A stretch of DNA of 64,000 nt from a bacterium BMS3Bbin10 (GTDB lineage: Bacteria > Pseudomonadota > Alphaproteobacteria > Rhizobiales > Methyloligellaceae), in contig BDTT01000127.1 of the NCBI GenBank assembly GCA_002897995.1, positions 1-64,000 on the forward strand, given 5' to 3'. The translations under genes and the position numbers were made by a program. Shown here piece after piece: positions 47,117-55,964 of this stretch. Position 1 is the first letter of the stretch. Each line of letters starts with the position of its first letter. The notes beneath the pieces were generated by a model. That model saw only the letters and a list, made by a program, of their open reading frames with translations, ran no database searches and was not told the origin of the DNA.

Positions 47117-47713
47117 GTGCTTCGCACCGATTCGCTTGAGGTATACGGGCTGCAACCGGTCTCTTTCGAGGTTGCCGGGGGCGAATGCCTTGCCGTTCAG
47201 GGCCCCTCCGGATCGGGCAAGACGGTATTGCTGCGGGCGCTGGCCGACCTTGATCCCGTGGCGGGGCGGATTTTTCTGGACGGCACCGAGCGCAATGCGC
47301 TTTCAGGCCCTGAGTGGCGTAAACGGGTGCGCTATGCGGCCGCGGAACCAGGCTGGTGGGGCGAGACGCCGCGAGAGCATTTTGCGCAAGGTGAGGGGCT
47401 GGACGAACTTGTGACCGCGCTGGGTTTGAGAGTTGCCCAGCTCGATCAAAGCATCGCTCTGCTTTCCACCGGAGAGCGCCAGCGCATGGCGCTCGCCCGC
47501 GCCATAATTGACGGCCCTTGCGTCTTGCTGCTGGACGAGCCGACAGGCGCTCTGGACGCCAAAGCAACGGCGCAGGCCGAAAGAGTGATAAAGCGGCAAC
47601 TCAAAAAGGGCCATGCGGTTATTCTCGTCAGTCATGACCCGGGACAGGTCAAGCGCCTGGCGGGCCGCAAGCTCACCATACGCGGCGGCAGAGTGAGGGT
47701 GAGCCGCGCATGA
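47117..47713 (+). CDS. FetA/YbbL-type ABC transporter ATP-binding protein
   Basis: This 198-residue ATPase has Walker A GPSGSGKT near residue 30, a signature-like LSTGERQRMALARAI near 117, and Walker B CVLLLDEPTGALD near 138. The signature begins LSTGE in place of LSGGQ, as in other FetA-like proteins. GTG at 47117 is preceded by GGGGGGAGG. Its stop overlaps the start of the permease gene (ATGA). E. coli FetAB exports iron and raises oxidative-stress resistance; the same role here is inferred from pairing and length. Confidence 0.86.
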   Translation: MLRTDSLEVYGLQPVSFEVAGGECLAVQGPSGSGKTVLLRALADLDPVAGRIFLDGTERNALSGPEWRKRVRYAAAEPGWWGETPREHFAQGEGLDELVTALGLRVAQLDQSIALLSTGERQRMALARAIIDGPCVLLLDEPTGALDAKATAQAERVIKRQLKKGHAVILVSHDPGQVKRLAGRKLTIRGGRVRVSRA

Positions 47714-48522
47714 CCCAGACCAGCTACATCGCGCTCACCTACTGGGATCTGGCGATGGCGGCATCCCTCATCCTGATCAATGGATTGTTGTCATTTGCCT
47801 TTCGGCTCGGGCTTGAGCGCACATTGTTCGTCGCGGCGATAAGAATGACCGTCCAGCTCATGGCCATTGGGTTCGTGCTCAAATTCATCTTCATCCAGAC
47901 TTCGCCATTATGGACCTTGGGCCTCGGGCTGCTGATGGTGCTGTTCGCGGGGCGCGAAGCAATGGCGCGCCAGACACGCCGCTATAAAGGGTGGTGGGCC
48001 TATGGGCTGGGTACCGGAACGCTTCTGTTCGTGGGGCTGCTGGGGGTGCTGTTCGGCGTCGGCGTGCTTATCGGTCCCGACCCCTGGCACACGCCGCGCC
48101 TGGTGCTGCCGATACTGGGGATGATTCTCGGCAACACGCTGAACGGAATATCATTGAGCCTGGAAACCCTGACCATGGCGGCTCAGCGCGAACGGACGAG
48201 CATCGAGGCGCGGATTGCGCTTGGCGCCACGCGCTTTGAGGCCCTTTCGGTCGTGATACGCCAGTCACTGAAAACCGGCATGATGCCGATTGTGAATGCG
48301 ATGGCGGCCACGGGCATCGTTTCGCTGCCGGGCATGATGACAGGGCAGATCCTCGCGGGAGTAGACCCGGTGGAAGCGACCAAATATCAGGTGCTCATCA
48401 CCTTCCTGATTGCCGGCGGGACGGCGCTGGGTGCATTCGTGGCCGTGCTTGGCGGCGCGCGCCTCCTTACCGACGAGCGCCACCGGCTGCGGCTTGACCG
48501 GCTCGAAAAGCCAGTTCAGTGA
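47710..48522 (+). CDS. FetB/YbbM-type ABC transporter permease
   Basis: The 270-residue membrane protein with about seven hydrophobic segments belongs to the UPF0014/FetB family: LALERTLFVAAIRMTVQLMAIGFVLKFIF-like N-terminal region, GMILGNTLNGISLSLETL near residue 139, and ALGATRFEA then MVNAMAATGIVSLPGMMTGQILAG-like stretch near 200. Together with the preceding ATPase it forms an exporter, probably for iron. Its 3' end overlaps the convergent FKBP gene by seven bases. Confidence 0.88.
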   Translation: MTQTSYIALTYWDLAMAASLILINGLLSFAFRLGLERTLFVAAIRMTVQLMAIGFVLKFIFIQTSPLWTLGLGLLMVLFAGREAMARQTRRYKGWWAYGLGTGTLLFVGLLGVLFGVGVLIGPDPWHTPRLVLPILGMILGNTLNGISLSLETLTMAAQRERTSIEARIALGATRFEALSVVIRQSLKTGMMPIVNAMAATGIVSLPGMMTGQILAGVDPVEATKYQVLITFLIAGGTALGAFVAVLGGARLLTDERHRLRLDRLEKPVQ

Positions 48523-48983
48523 ACCTTGAGCAACTCCACGATGAATATCAGCGTCGCGTTCGGCGGGATCGAGCCGCCCGCGCCGCCCGCGCCATAGCCG
48601 AGACTGGCGGGAATAACCAGTTCGTATTTGGCGCCTTCCTTCATCAGTTGCAGGCCCTCTGTCCAGCCGGTGATCACCCGGTTCAGCGGAAAACTTATGG
48701 ACTGGCCCCGATCATATGAACTGTCGAACACCTTGCCGTTGACAAGGGTGCCCTTGTAGTGGACCTCCACTGCATCGCTCGCCCCTGGTTTGCGTCCGTT
48801 GCCTTCGCGCAGAACGCGATATTGCAATCCCGAAGACGTCACCACGACGCCGGACTTCTTCCGGTTGGTCTCAAGATAGTCCGTATCGACGCTGGCTTGC
48901 GCATCGCCGGCAAAGGCGGTCATGAGAAAAAGAGCGGGCAGGATAACAATGCGCAGGAAGCGCGCGAGGGATGTGACGAACAT
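48516..48983 (-). CDS. Exported FKBP-type peptidyl-prolyl cis-trans isomerase
   Basis: The 155-residue precursor has a signal peptide (RIVILPALFLMTAFAGDAQA) and a C-terminal FKBP domain from about residue 45 with VEVHYKGTLVNGKVFDSS, PLNRVITGWTEGLQLMKEGAKY and IPASLGYGAGGAGGSIPPNATLIFIVELL. It likely assists protein folding in the periplasm. It ends inside the fetB coding region on the other strand. Confidence 0.92.
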   Translation of the reverse strand: MFVTSLARFLRIVILPALFLMTAFAGDAQASVDTDYLETNRKKSGVVVTSSGLQYRVLREGNGRKPGASDAVEVHYKGTLVNGKVFDSSYDRGQSISFPLNRVITGWTEGLQLMKEGAKYELVIPASLGYGAGGAGGSIPPNATLIFIVELLKVH

Positions 48984-49063
48984 TACAGAACTCCGTTTAT
49001 GTCATGTTGATTCGGGTGGGCGGGAACAGCGCGCCTTATAGCGCCATGCGGTGAGAGCTGCGA

Positions 49064-50959
49064 TCAAACACGCGCTTTTTCATAGGTCTCGCTGGCCTCA
49101 AGCCATTCCGCTTCGGCATATTCGAGCGCCTTGGCGAGCTCTCCGCGTTGCCGGGCCAATCGGGCGGCCTTGTCAGGGTCATTTTCATAGAGCGCCATAT
49201 CTCCCAATTTTGTATCGAGCGTGGCTATTTCGCCCGATATGGCCGCAACTTTCTGTTCTTTCTTTGTCATTTCCTTTTTTAACGGAGCAAGCTCGACACG
49301 GCGCGCTGCATCTTTGCGCCGTTTTTTCTGGCGCGAAACCCGGACGGCGCCCCCCGCCCCTTGCGACGTGGACCTGGTTGCCCGCCCGGCGCCGCGTTCG
49401 GACAGGCACTCCTCGCGATAGCCGCCGATATCGCCGTCATAGGGTGTCACGGTTCCATCCCTCACCAGCCAGAGCTGATCGGCGCAGGCCTCAAGCAAAT
49501 GCCGGTCATGGCTGATGAGGATGACCGCGCCGTCATAGTCGTTGATCGCGTGGATCAGCGCCTCGCGGCTGTCCACATCGAGATGGTTTGTCGGCTCGTC
49601 CAGTATCAGCAGATGCGGCCCTTCAAAGGCCGCCAGCGCAAACAGAAGGCGCGCCTTCTCACCGCCGGAAAGATCGCCGGCCGGTGTATCCGCCGTGTCG
49701 ATACCGAAGCCTAGCTTCCCCAGATGCGCGCGCTTTTGCGCTTCGGTTGCATCTGGCATCAGCTCGACGATGTGGTCATAAGGCGATCTGGCCGGATTCA
49801 GCTCATCGAGCTGATGCTGGGCGAAGTAGCCGGCGACCATTTTTTTGGAGCATCCTCGATGCCCCGATAATGGATCAAGCCGCCCGGCCAGCAGTTTGGC
49901 GAAGGTGCTCTTGCCATTGCCGTTGGCGCCGAGCAGCCCGATGCGGTCATCCTCATCGAGGCGCAGATCAAGGTTGCTCAGAACCGGCTCGCCCGGCGCG
50001 TAACCGGCGCTGACCTCCTCAAGGCGTATCAGGGGATTGCCGAGGCTCTTTTTCGGGTTGGGAAACTGGAACCCGGCAACCCGCTCATTGACCTGCGCGG
50101 CGATGGGCTGCATTTTCTCCAGCACCTTGACCCGCGCCTGCGCCTGGCGGGCCTTTGTCGCCTTGTAACGGAAGCGCTCGACAAAGGCTTCGAGGCGGCG
50201 GCGTTCATCGTCCTGGCGTTTCTTCAGTGAAAGATTGAGGCGCTGCTGTTCGCGCCGCATCGCTTCGAACGCGTCATAGCCCCCCGCATAGAGGTTCAGT
50301 TTCCCTTGCGAGAGATGCAGGATGCTGGTCACGGCGGTATTGAGCAACTCGCGGTCATGGCTGACGATCACGACCGTATGGGGATAGGTCTTGAGAAAAT
50401 TCTCCAGCCACAATGTGCCCTCCAGATCGAGATAGTTGGAAGGTTCATCCAGCAGCAGGACGTCCGGCGAGGCAAATAACGCACTGGCCAGGGCAACGCG
50501 CATGCGCCAGCCGCCTGAAAATTCCGCGCAGGGGCGCTGTTGTTCTTCTTCGTTAAACCCGAGCCCGGAGAGAATGGAAGCCGCGCGCGCCGGCGCCGAA
50601 TGGGCGTCGATATCGCCAAGGCGCATATGTATCTCCGCGATCCGGTCTGGATCCTGCGCCGTTTCCGCCTCTTCAAGCAGCGCCGCGCGTTCGCTATCCG
50701 CCGCCAGCACCGTGTCGAGAAGTGATTCCGGACCGCCGGGCGCTTCCTGACAGACGAGACACATACTGGCGTGTTTGGGCGTGCGGATTTCACCGTCATC
50801 GGGAGAAATTTCACCCGATATCAAGCGCAGCAGCGTGGTCTTGCCGGCCCCGTTGCGGCCCACAAGCCCGACCTTGTGGCGCGCCGGGATGCCGGCGCTG
50901 GTGCGCTCGAAAAGCAGCCGCCCGTCGATGCGGTATGTCAGGTCGTTGATATGGAGCAT
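49064..50959 (-). CDS. ABC-F family ATPase (Uup/YheS-like)
   Basis: The 631-residue soluble protein has two ATPase domains: Walker [10 protein letters not shown] near residue 35 and GANGNGKST near 341, signatures [12 protein letters not shown] and [12 protein letters not shown], and Walker [14 protein letters not shown] and [14 protein letters not shown] charged inter-domain linker (about 235-300, [25 protein letters not shown]) and a C-terminal coiled coil of about 100 residues are present. ABC-F proteins act on ribosomes; this one fits the housekeeping YheS/Uup type, not a resistance factor. It is divergent from ndk. Confidence 0.92.
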   Translation of the reverse strand: MLHINDLTYRIDGRLLFERTSAGIPARHKVGLVGRNGAGKTTLLRLISGEISPDDGEIRTPKHASMCLVCQEAPGGPESLLDTVLAADSERAALLEEAETAQDPDRIAEIHMRLGDIDAHSAPARAASILSGLGFNEEEQQRPCAEFSGGWRMRVALASALFASPDVLLLDEPSNYLDLEGTLWLENFLKTYPHTVVIVSHDRELLNTAVTSILHLSQGKLNLYAGGYDAFEAMRREQQRLNLSLKKRQDDERRRLEAFVERFRYKATKARQAQARVKVLEKMQPIAAQVNERVAGFQFPNPKKSLGNPLIRLEEVSAGYAPGEPVLSNLDLRLDEDDRIGLLGANGNGKSTFAKLLAGRLDPLSGHRGCSKKMVAGYFAQHQLDELNPARSPYDHIVELMPDATEAQKRAHLGKLGFGIDTADTPAGDLSGGEKARLLFALAAFEGPHLLILDEPTNHLDVDSREALIHAINDYDGAVILISHDRHLLEACADQLWLVRDGTVTPYDGDIGGYREECLSERGAGRATRSTSQGAGGAVRVSRQKKRRKDAARRVELAPLKKEMTKKEQKVAAISGEIATLDTKLGDMALYENDPDKAARLARQRGELAKALEYAEAEWLEASETYEKARV

Positions 50960-51066
50960 GCGGGGGTCCGGACCCTATGGTTGCGGGAGCAATAGGTGGC
51001 CGCTATAAGCGCCTCGACAGCCGAACGGCAAGCGAAATCAAATCAAGAAAACAGGAATTTACAATC

Positions 51067-51489
51067 ATGGCACTCGAACGCACCCTCTCGATGATCAAGC
51101 CCGACGCGACCGCACGCAATATTACCGGTGCGATCATTGCCAAGCTGGAAGGCGCGGGCCTGCGCGTCATTGCGCAGAAGCGCGTAAAATGGAGCGAAGC
51201 GCAAGCGCAAAAATTCTACGAAGTTCACAAAGAGCGCCCCTTCTATAATGACCTGGTTGCCTTCATGACCTCCGGTCCGATCGTTATGCAGGTTCTGGAA
51301 GGCGAGGACGCGGTAGCCAGGAACCGCGAAGTGATGGGCGCGACCAACCCGCAAGAGGCCGATGAGGGCACCATCCGGGCCGAGTTTGCCGAGAATATCG
51401 AGCGCAACTCCGTGCATGGTTCGGACAGCGCGGAAAATGCGGCCATAGAGATCGCGCTGTGCTTTGATGAATCTGAAATCGTGGGGTAG
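51067..51489 (+). CDS. ndk: Nucleoside diphosphate kinase
   Basis: The 140-residue enzyme equilibrates nucleoside di- and triphosphates. The catalytic His117 lies in [12 protein letters not shown], and the N-terminus [12 protein letters not shown] is canonical. Length matches the bacterial family exactly from the ATG at 51067; the ORF-track GTG at 50977 gives an unrelated extension. The ABC-F gene lies divergent upstream. Confidence 0.97.
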   Translation: MALERTLSMIKPDATARNITGAIIAKLEGAGLRVIAQKRVKWSEAQAQKFYEVHKERPFYNDLVAFMTSGPIVMQVLEGEDAVARNREVMGATNPQEADEGTIRAEFAENIERNSVHGSDSAENAAIEIALCFDESEIVG

Positions 51490-51536
51490 CATCGTCACAC
51501 GCATATAGCCGGGTCAGCAAAATGGAGGCGGGGAAC

Positions 51537-51863
51537 ATGGAGCGTGCAATTCTGGCAATAGCTGCGGCTGTTTATTTGTTTTCCGGCAACGCGGCGCTGG
51601 CAACAACCGGACCGGGTTGCTTCCAGGTGGTCAATGTCGCCAGCTGGGATGTGCTCAACATGCGCTCGGGTCCTTCGGCCTCTAATCCGATCGTGGATCA
51701 TCTGCCTCCCGGCCGGCACGGCATAATCAGCCAGAGCGGACCATGTATTCCGGCGCATGTGGCGCTGCGCTCGCGCTGGTGTCCTGTCACTCATTACAGT
51801 GGCGACCGGACCACCAGCGGCTGGGTCAAGCGGCATTTCGTTGCGCCCAGCGACTGCCCTTAG
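51537..51863 (+). CDS. Secreted SH3-like domain protein
   Basis: The 108-residue precursor has a signal peptide (AILAIAAAVYLFSGNAALA) followed by an SH3b-like fold: FQVVNVASWDVLNMRSGPSAS and GWVKRHFVA at the end. Four cysteines (GCFQ, GPCIP, RWCPV, DCP) could form two disulfides in the periplasm. Bacterial SH3b domains often bind cell-wall peptides. I chose ATG 51537 with GGCGGGGA upstream over 51522. It is convergent with an EamA gene. Confidence 0.78.
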   Translation: MERAILAIAAAVYLFSGNAALATTGPGCFQVVNVASWDVLNMRSGPSASNPIVDHLPPGRHGIISQSGPCIPAHVALRSRWCPVTHYSGDRTTSGWVKRHFVAPSDCP

Positions 51864-51937
51864 GCGGGGCGAATCCGGGAGGGCAATCCACATGGCGACC
51901 GGATTTGGCGCCAAGGCCGCCGGCACCGGTCCGGCGC

Positions 51938-52864
51938 TTATGCCCGGCGAGTGCGCGCGAAGAGGGAGAAAAACTGCCCGTTAATCGCCGCGACACCGAT
52001 CATGACCGCGCCCAGCCCGGCTGCAATCTGCCAGTTGAATGTCTCGCCTAGTAAAAGCACACCGATCATCACGCTGATGCCGGCGCGGGCGTAGGAGACG
52101 CTCGACGTGCCAACGGAGCCGAGCGTATTCACCAGGCGGAAATACAGCGTGAAGGCGCCGGCCGTTGAAAATACAGCCAGGGCGATAAGCGCCCAGATGG
52201 ATGTCCATGAAGGGGCGAGGTCCAGCGGGCGTTCAACTGCGAAGCTGGCGGGCAGCAATATGATTGCCGCGAGAGTCAGTGTGCAGGCCGCCGTTACTTC
52301 CGGCGCTATTCCCTTGAACCGTTTGCCGTAGATCATCGCGATTGCGTAGCTGATGGTGGCTCCGGTGATGGCAAGCTGTCCGGCAATATGCGTTCCGATG
52401 CCTGCCAAGGCTTCCATGCCGATCAGGAGGCTGACGCCGCCCAGACCCGCCAGAACGCCCAGTGAATTTTCCAGATTCACCCGTTCATGGCGGGTCCAGA
52501 AAAGGGTGATGAGGAAAACGAAGATTGGCGTCGTTGAATTGAGAATGCCCGCCAGCCCGCTCTCCACATATTGCTGACCCCAGGTGATCATGGTGAAGGG
52601 CACAATGAACCCAAACAGCGCCTGAATGGTGAGCTGACGCCATATTGGAAATCCTGTTGGAATTTTCCGCCGCCGCGCAATGACAACCAGCCACAACACG
52701 CCAGCCGCGATGGAAACCCTGACAGCGACAAGCGTCACCGGTGTGATGGTTTCGACGGCGAGTTTAATGAGCCCGTATGATGCGCCCCACAGGAGCGAAA
52801 GCAGGGCGAGCAATGCGAACTCAAAGGCGAGATTGGGCGTCTTGGATATGGATGGATATGTCAT
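51938..52864 (-). CDS. EamA/DMT family transporter
   Basis: The 308-residue protein has ten hydrophobic helices in two EamA repeats, with LLSLLWGASYGLIKLAVETITP in helix 1 and a conserved-looking PVTLVAVRVSIAAG. The substrate is unknown. It is divergently transcribed from an ArsR-type regulator across 64 bases holding a perfect inverted repeat, so it is the likely target of that regulator. Confidence 0.88.
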   Translation of the reverse strand: MTYPSISKTPNLAFEFALLALLSLLWGASYGLIKLAVETITPVTLVAVRVSIAAGVLWLVVIARRRKIPTGFPIWRQLTIQALFGFIVPFTMITWGQQYVESGLAGILNSTTPIFVFLITLFWTRHERVNLENSLGVLAGLGGVSLLIGMEALAGIGTHIAGQLAITGATISYAIAMIYGKRFKGIAPEVTAACTLTLAAIILLPASFAVERPLDLAPSWTSIWALIALAVFSTAGAFTLYFRLVNTLGSVGTSSVSYARAGISVMIGVLLLGETFNWQIAAGLGAVMIGVAAINGQFFSLFARTRRA

Positions 52865-52877
52865 AATTCATCTTTAG

Positions 52878-52915
52878 ACGAAATATGAAAGCCTTGTCGA
52901 GAAACTATATTTCGT
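52878..52915. promoter_or_regulatory. Candidate operator between EamA and ArsR genes
   Basis: ACGAAATAT (52878-52886) and ATATTTCGT (52907-52915) are perfect reverse complements separated by 20 bases in the 64-base divergent gap. The half-sites lie 29 bases centre to centre, close to three helical turns, which suits two regulator dimers or a long dyad. The gap is strikingly AT-rich. Confidence 0.55.
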
Positions 52916-52928
52916 TTAATACCGAACT

Positions 52929-53618
52929 ATGATTGAAGGCCCATATATTGCCGAAGCCGCCGCGCTGATCGGCGACCCGAGCCGGGCAACCATGCTCTCG
53001 GCTCTTATGGACGGCAGGGCGCTGACCGCGACCGAGCTGGCCTATTCGTCCGGAATTACCCCCCAGACGGCGAGTGGACATCTCGGCCGCTTGACGCAGG
53101 CCAGGCTGGTAGAAGTCGAAAAACAGGGGCGGCACCGCTATTACAGACTTGCCAACGCCCATGTGGCGCACGCGCTGGAGGCCCTCATGAATCTGGCGGT
53201 ACATGGACCCCCGCGTCACCGGCCGACCGGACCGCGCGATGAGGCCATGCGCTTTGCACGCACCTGTTACGATCATCTGGCGGGACGGGTCGGGGTTGCT
53301 CTGGCCCAGTCACTCCTTAAGAGCGGAATTCTCGAGGAGAGAAACGGCGCGTTTGAAATTACTGCCAATGGTGAGGCCTGGCTGGAAAAGCTCGGGCTGG
53401 ATCTAGCATCGCTGAACAAGGGACGCCGCGCGGTTGCAAGCCGGTGTCTGGACTGGAGCGAGCGCATGCCGCATCTGGGCGGCGCGCTGGGGGCAGTACT
53501 GCTGAAGGAACTGGAAGCGCGGGAGTGGCTTCTCAGGGTTGATGGAACGCGCGCCGTGACCCTGACCAAGTCAGGCAAAGCCGGTTTGCGCAGAAATTTC
53601 GGCATTTCGCTGGACTGA
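52929..53618 (+). CDS. ArsR-type winged-helix transcriptional regulator with C-terminal extension
   Basis: The 229-residue protein has an ArsR winged helix at about residues 5-80 (IGDPSRATMLSALMDGRALTATELAYSSGI, TPQTASGHLGRLTQARLVEVEKQGRHRYYRL). The 130-residue extension contains a further winged-helix-like region and CLDWSERMPHLGGALGAVLLKELEARGW-like motif shared with a large group of ArsR proteins beside DMT or MFS genes. There are no clear metal-binding cysteine motifs. It probably represses the divergent transporter. Confidence 0.88.
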   Translation: MIEGPYIAEAAALIGDPSRATMLSALMDGRALTATELAYSSGITPQTASGHLGRLTQARLVEVEKQGRHRYYRLANAHVAHALEALMNLAVHGPPRHRPTGPRDEAMRFARTCYDHLAGRVGVALAQSLLKSGILEERNGAFEITANGEAWLEKLGLDLASLNKGRRAVASRCLDWSERMPHLGGALGAVLLKELEAREWLLRVDGTRAVTLTKSGKAGLRRNFGISLD

Positions 53619-53682
53619 GCTTCTGCAAAGAGTGGCCTCTTGGCCCTCCGATGCTATTCTGCGGGCCTGCTTGGAGACCCCC

Positions 53683-55767
53683 ATGGATGCCCGCATTCCC
53701 ATAGGCTACAGCGCCTGCCCGCATGACTGCCCCTCGACCTGCGCGCTTGAGGTGGAGCTGCCGGGCGGCAACCGCATCGGGCGCGTGCGCGGCGCCAGGG
53801 ACAACAGCTATACCGCGGGCGTCATCTGCGCCAAGGTCGCGCGCTACACTGAGCGCATCCACCATCCCGGCAGGCTGATGACCCCGCTCCGCCGCAAGGG
53901 TGAAAAAGGCTCGCGCGATTTCGAGCCGGTCAGTTGGGACGATGCCCTCAATATCACGGCGGAGAAATTGCTGGAGGCCGAAGCCCGTTACGGGGCGGAA
54001 GCCGTGTGGCCTTATTATTTCGCCGGAACCATGGGGCTGTTGATGCGCGACGGCATCAACCGGCTGCGGCACGCCAAGCGCTATTCGCGCCAGTTCTCAA
54101 CCATTTGCACGACACTTGCGGACACAGGCTTCATGGCCGGTACGGGCAAGATCATGGGGCCGGACCCGCGCGAGATGGCGCGGGCGGATCTCGTGGTGCT
54201 GTGGGGCACGAATGCGGTCGCCACCCAGGTCAATGTGATGACCCATGCGACGCGCGCGCGCCGTGAGCGGGGGGCGAAGATCGCGGTGGTCGATGTTTAT
54301 AACAACGCGACCATGCAACAGGCTGATATTCCTGTAATAATTCGCCCCGGCACCGACGGGGCGCTGGCCTGCGCGGTCATGCATGTGCTGTTTCGCGATG
54401 GCTATGCGGACCGGAAATTCCTCGATGACTCAACGGATTGTCCGCGTGAATTCGAAGAATATCTGAAAAGCCGCACTCCCCAATGGGCTGCCGGGATCAC
54501 CGGACTGCCGGTTCAGGAAATAGATGAATTCGCGAAGGCTATCGGCACGACGCCGCGCAGCTATTTCCGCTTGGGTTATGGTTTTACGCGCTCGCGCAAC
54601 GGCTCGATCAACATGCATGCGGCGAGTTGTATCCCTTCCGTGACCGGCGCCTGGGCCCATGAAGGGGGCGGCGCGTTTTACTCCAACAAGGACATCTATT
54701 CCTGGGACAAGACCATGATCGAGGGCCTGGACGCCATCGACCCCGATGTGCGGATGCTCGATCTCACGCGCATCGGCGCCGTGCTGACCGGAGAGGAAGA
54801 GGACATTGGCGAGGGGCCGCCGGTCACGGCGCTGTTCATCCAGAATATGAATCCGGTGGCCGTTGCGCCGGATCAACGCAAGGTCAGGGCCGGGTTCGCG
54901 CGCGATGATCTGTTCGTTTGCGTGCATGAGCAGTTCATGACGGAAACCGCGCAACTGGCCGACATCGTGCTGCCAGCGACGATGTTCCTCGAGCATGACG
55001 ATTTCTATCAGGGGGGCGGGCACCAGCATATTCTGCTCGGGCCCAGGCTGATCGAGCCCCCCGGCGAATGCCGCTCCAACCACGATGTCATCTGCGCGCT
55101 TGCGGAGCGGGTGGGGGCGGAACATCCCGGATTTGAGATGACCGCCCGGGAGCTGATCGATCATACTTTGCGGGTATCGGGATGGGGTGCTCTGGCGGAA
55201 CTTGAGGCAAAGCGATGGATTGACTGCCAGCCGGATTTCGAGACCGCGCATTTCCGGGGCGGGTTCGGCTGGCCCGATGGAAAATTCCGCTTCCGGCCCG
55301 ACTGGGAAAATCTTCCCTATTCCGGTGTGGGATTCAAATCATCTAACCCGCGGGTGCCGGAATTTCCGGACTATTGGGAGGTGATCGAGGGCGCGGATGA
55401 AGCGCATCCCTTTCGCCTTGTGACCCCGCCGGCGCGCAATTATCTCAATACGACTTTCTCCGAGACCCCGACATCGCAGGCGAAAGAGGGCGCGCCGGCC
55501 GCCATGATCCATCCCGGCGATCTGGCGGAGCTCGGAATCAAGGACGGCGCGCGCATCAAGATGGGCAATGAGCGCGGCGAGATCAAACTGCTGGCGCGCG
55601 CCTTTGAGGGTGTGCAGAGGGGCGTGGTGATCGTCGAAGCCATTCCCAAAAACGACAAATTCGAAGGCGGGGAGGGCATCAACACGCTGACGGGCGCGGA
55701 TTCACCTTCGCCCTTCGGCGGCGCGGCGTTCCACGACAATCACGTGTGGATCAGGGAGGTTGTGTAA
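53683..55767 (+). CDS. Molybdopterin-dependent oxidoreductase (BisC/FdhF-like, with 4Fe-4S site)
   Basis: The 694-residue protein belongs to the DMSO reductase superfamily. Cys12, Cys16, Cys20 and Cys49 (CPHDCPSTC and VICAK) form a 4Fe-4S site. Cofactor regions include PVSWDDALNITAEKL near 82, VVLWGTNAVATQVN near 172, and a C-terminal molybdopterin dinucleotide-binding domain from about 575 (YLNTTFSETPTSQ, IHPGDLAELGIKDGARIKM). No Tat signal is seen, so it is cytoplasmic. No electron-transfer subunit is adjacent, and the substrate is unknown. ATG 53683 has GGAG seven bases upstream. Confidence 0.9.
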   Translation: MDARIPIGYSACPHDCPSTCALEVELPGGNRIGRVRGARDNSYTAGVICAKVARYTERIHHPGRLMTPLRRKGEKGSRDFEPVSWDDALNITAEKLLEAEARYGAEAVWPYYFAGTMGLLMRDGINRLRHAKRYSRQFSTICTTLADTGFMAGTGKIMGPDPREMARADLVVLWGTNAVATQVNVMTHATRARRERGAKIAVVDVYNNATMQQADIPVIIRPGTDGALACAVMHVLFRDGYADRKFLDDSTDCPREFEEYLKSRTPQWAAGITGLPVQEIDEFAKAIGTTPRSYFRLGYGFTRSRNGSINMHAASCIPSVTGAWAHEGGGAFYSNKDIYSWDKTMIEGLDAIDPDVRMLDLTRIGAVLTGEEEDIGEGPPVTALFIQNMNPVAVAPDQRKVRAGFARDDLFVCVHEQFMTETAQLADIVLPATMFLEHDDFYQGGGHQHILLGPRLIEPPGECRSNHDVICALAERVGAEHPGFEMTARELIDHTLRVSGWGALAELEAKRWIDCQPDFETAHFRGGFGWPDGKFRFRPDWENLPYSGVGFKSSNPRVPEFPDYWEVIEGADEAHPFRLVTPPARNYLNTTFSETPTSQAKEGAPAAMIHPGDLAELGIKDGARIKMGNERGEIKLLARAFEGVQRGVVIVEAIPKNDKFEGGEGINTLTGADSPSPFGGAAFHDNHVWIREVV

Positions 55768-55798
55768 TACAGAAGGCGCGAGGTCTGACCGGTTCGCA

Positions 55799-55904
55799 CA
55801 TCCTTCGAGACGCCGCTTCGCGGCTCCTCAGGATGAGGATGGTGCGCAGAAAAACAAGCTATACCTCATGCTGAGGAGCGCCCGCGGGGCGCGTCTCGAA
55901 GCAT
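55799..55904. repeat. Paired palindromic repeats, locus C (REP/BIME-like)
   Basis: The first palindrome (55799-55838) reads CATCCTTCGAGACG to CTCCTCAGGATGAGG, and the second (55864-55904) reads CCTCATGCTGAGGAGCG to CGCGTCTCGAAGCATC in the opposite sense, with 25 bases between. The locus separates the convergent molybdoenzyme and P450 genes. Confidence 0.88.
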
Positions 55905-55964
55905 CAAGCATGAAATATCGAAGGCAACAGCCCTTGATGTGAGTGGGCGCAACCGAGCGCGCTG

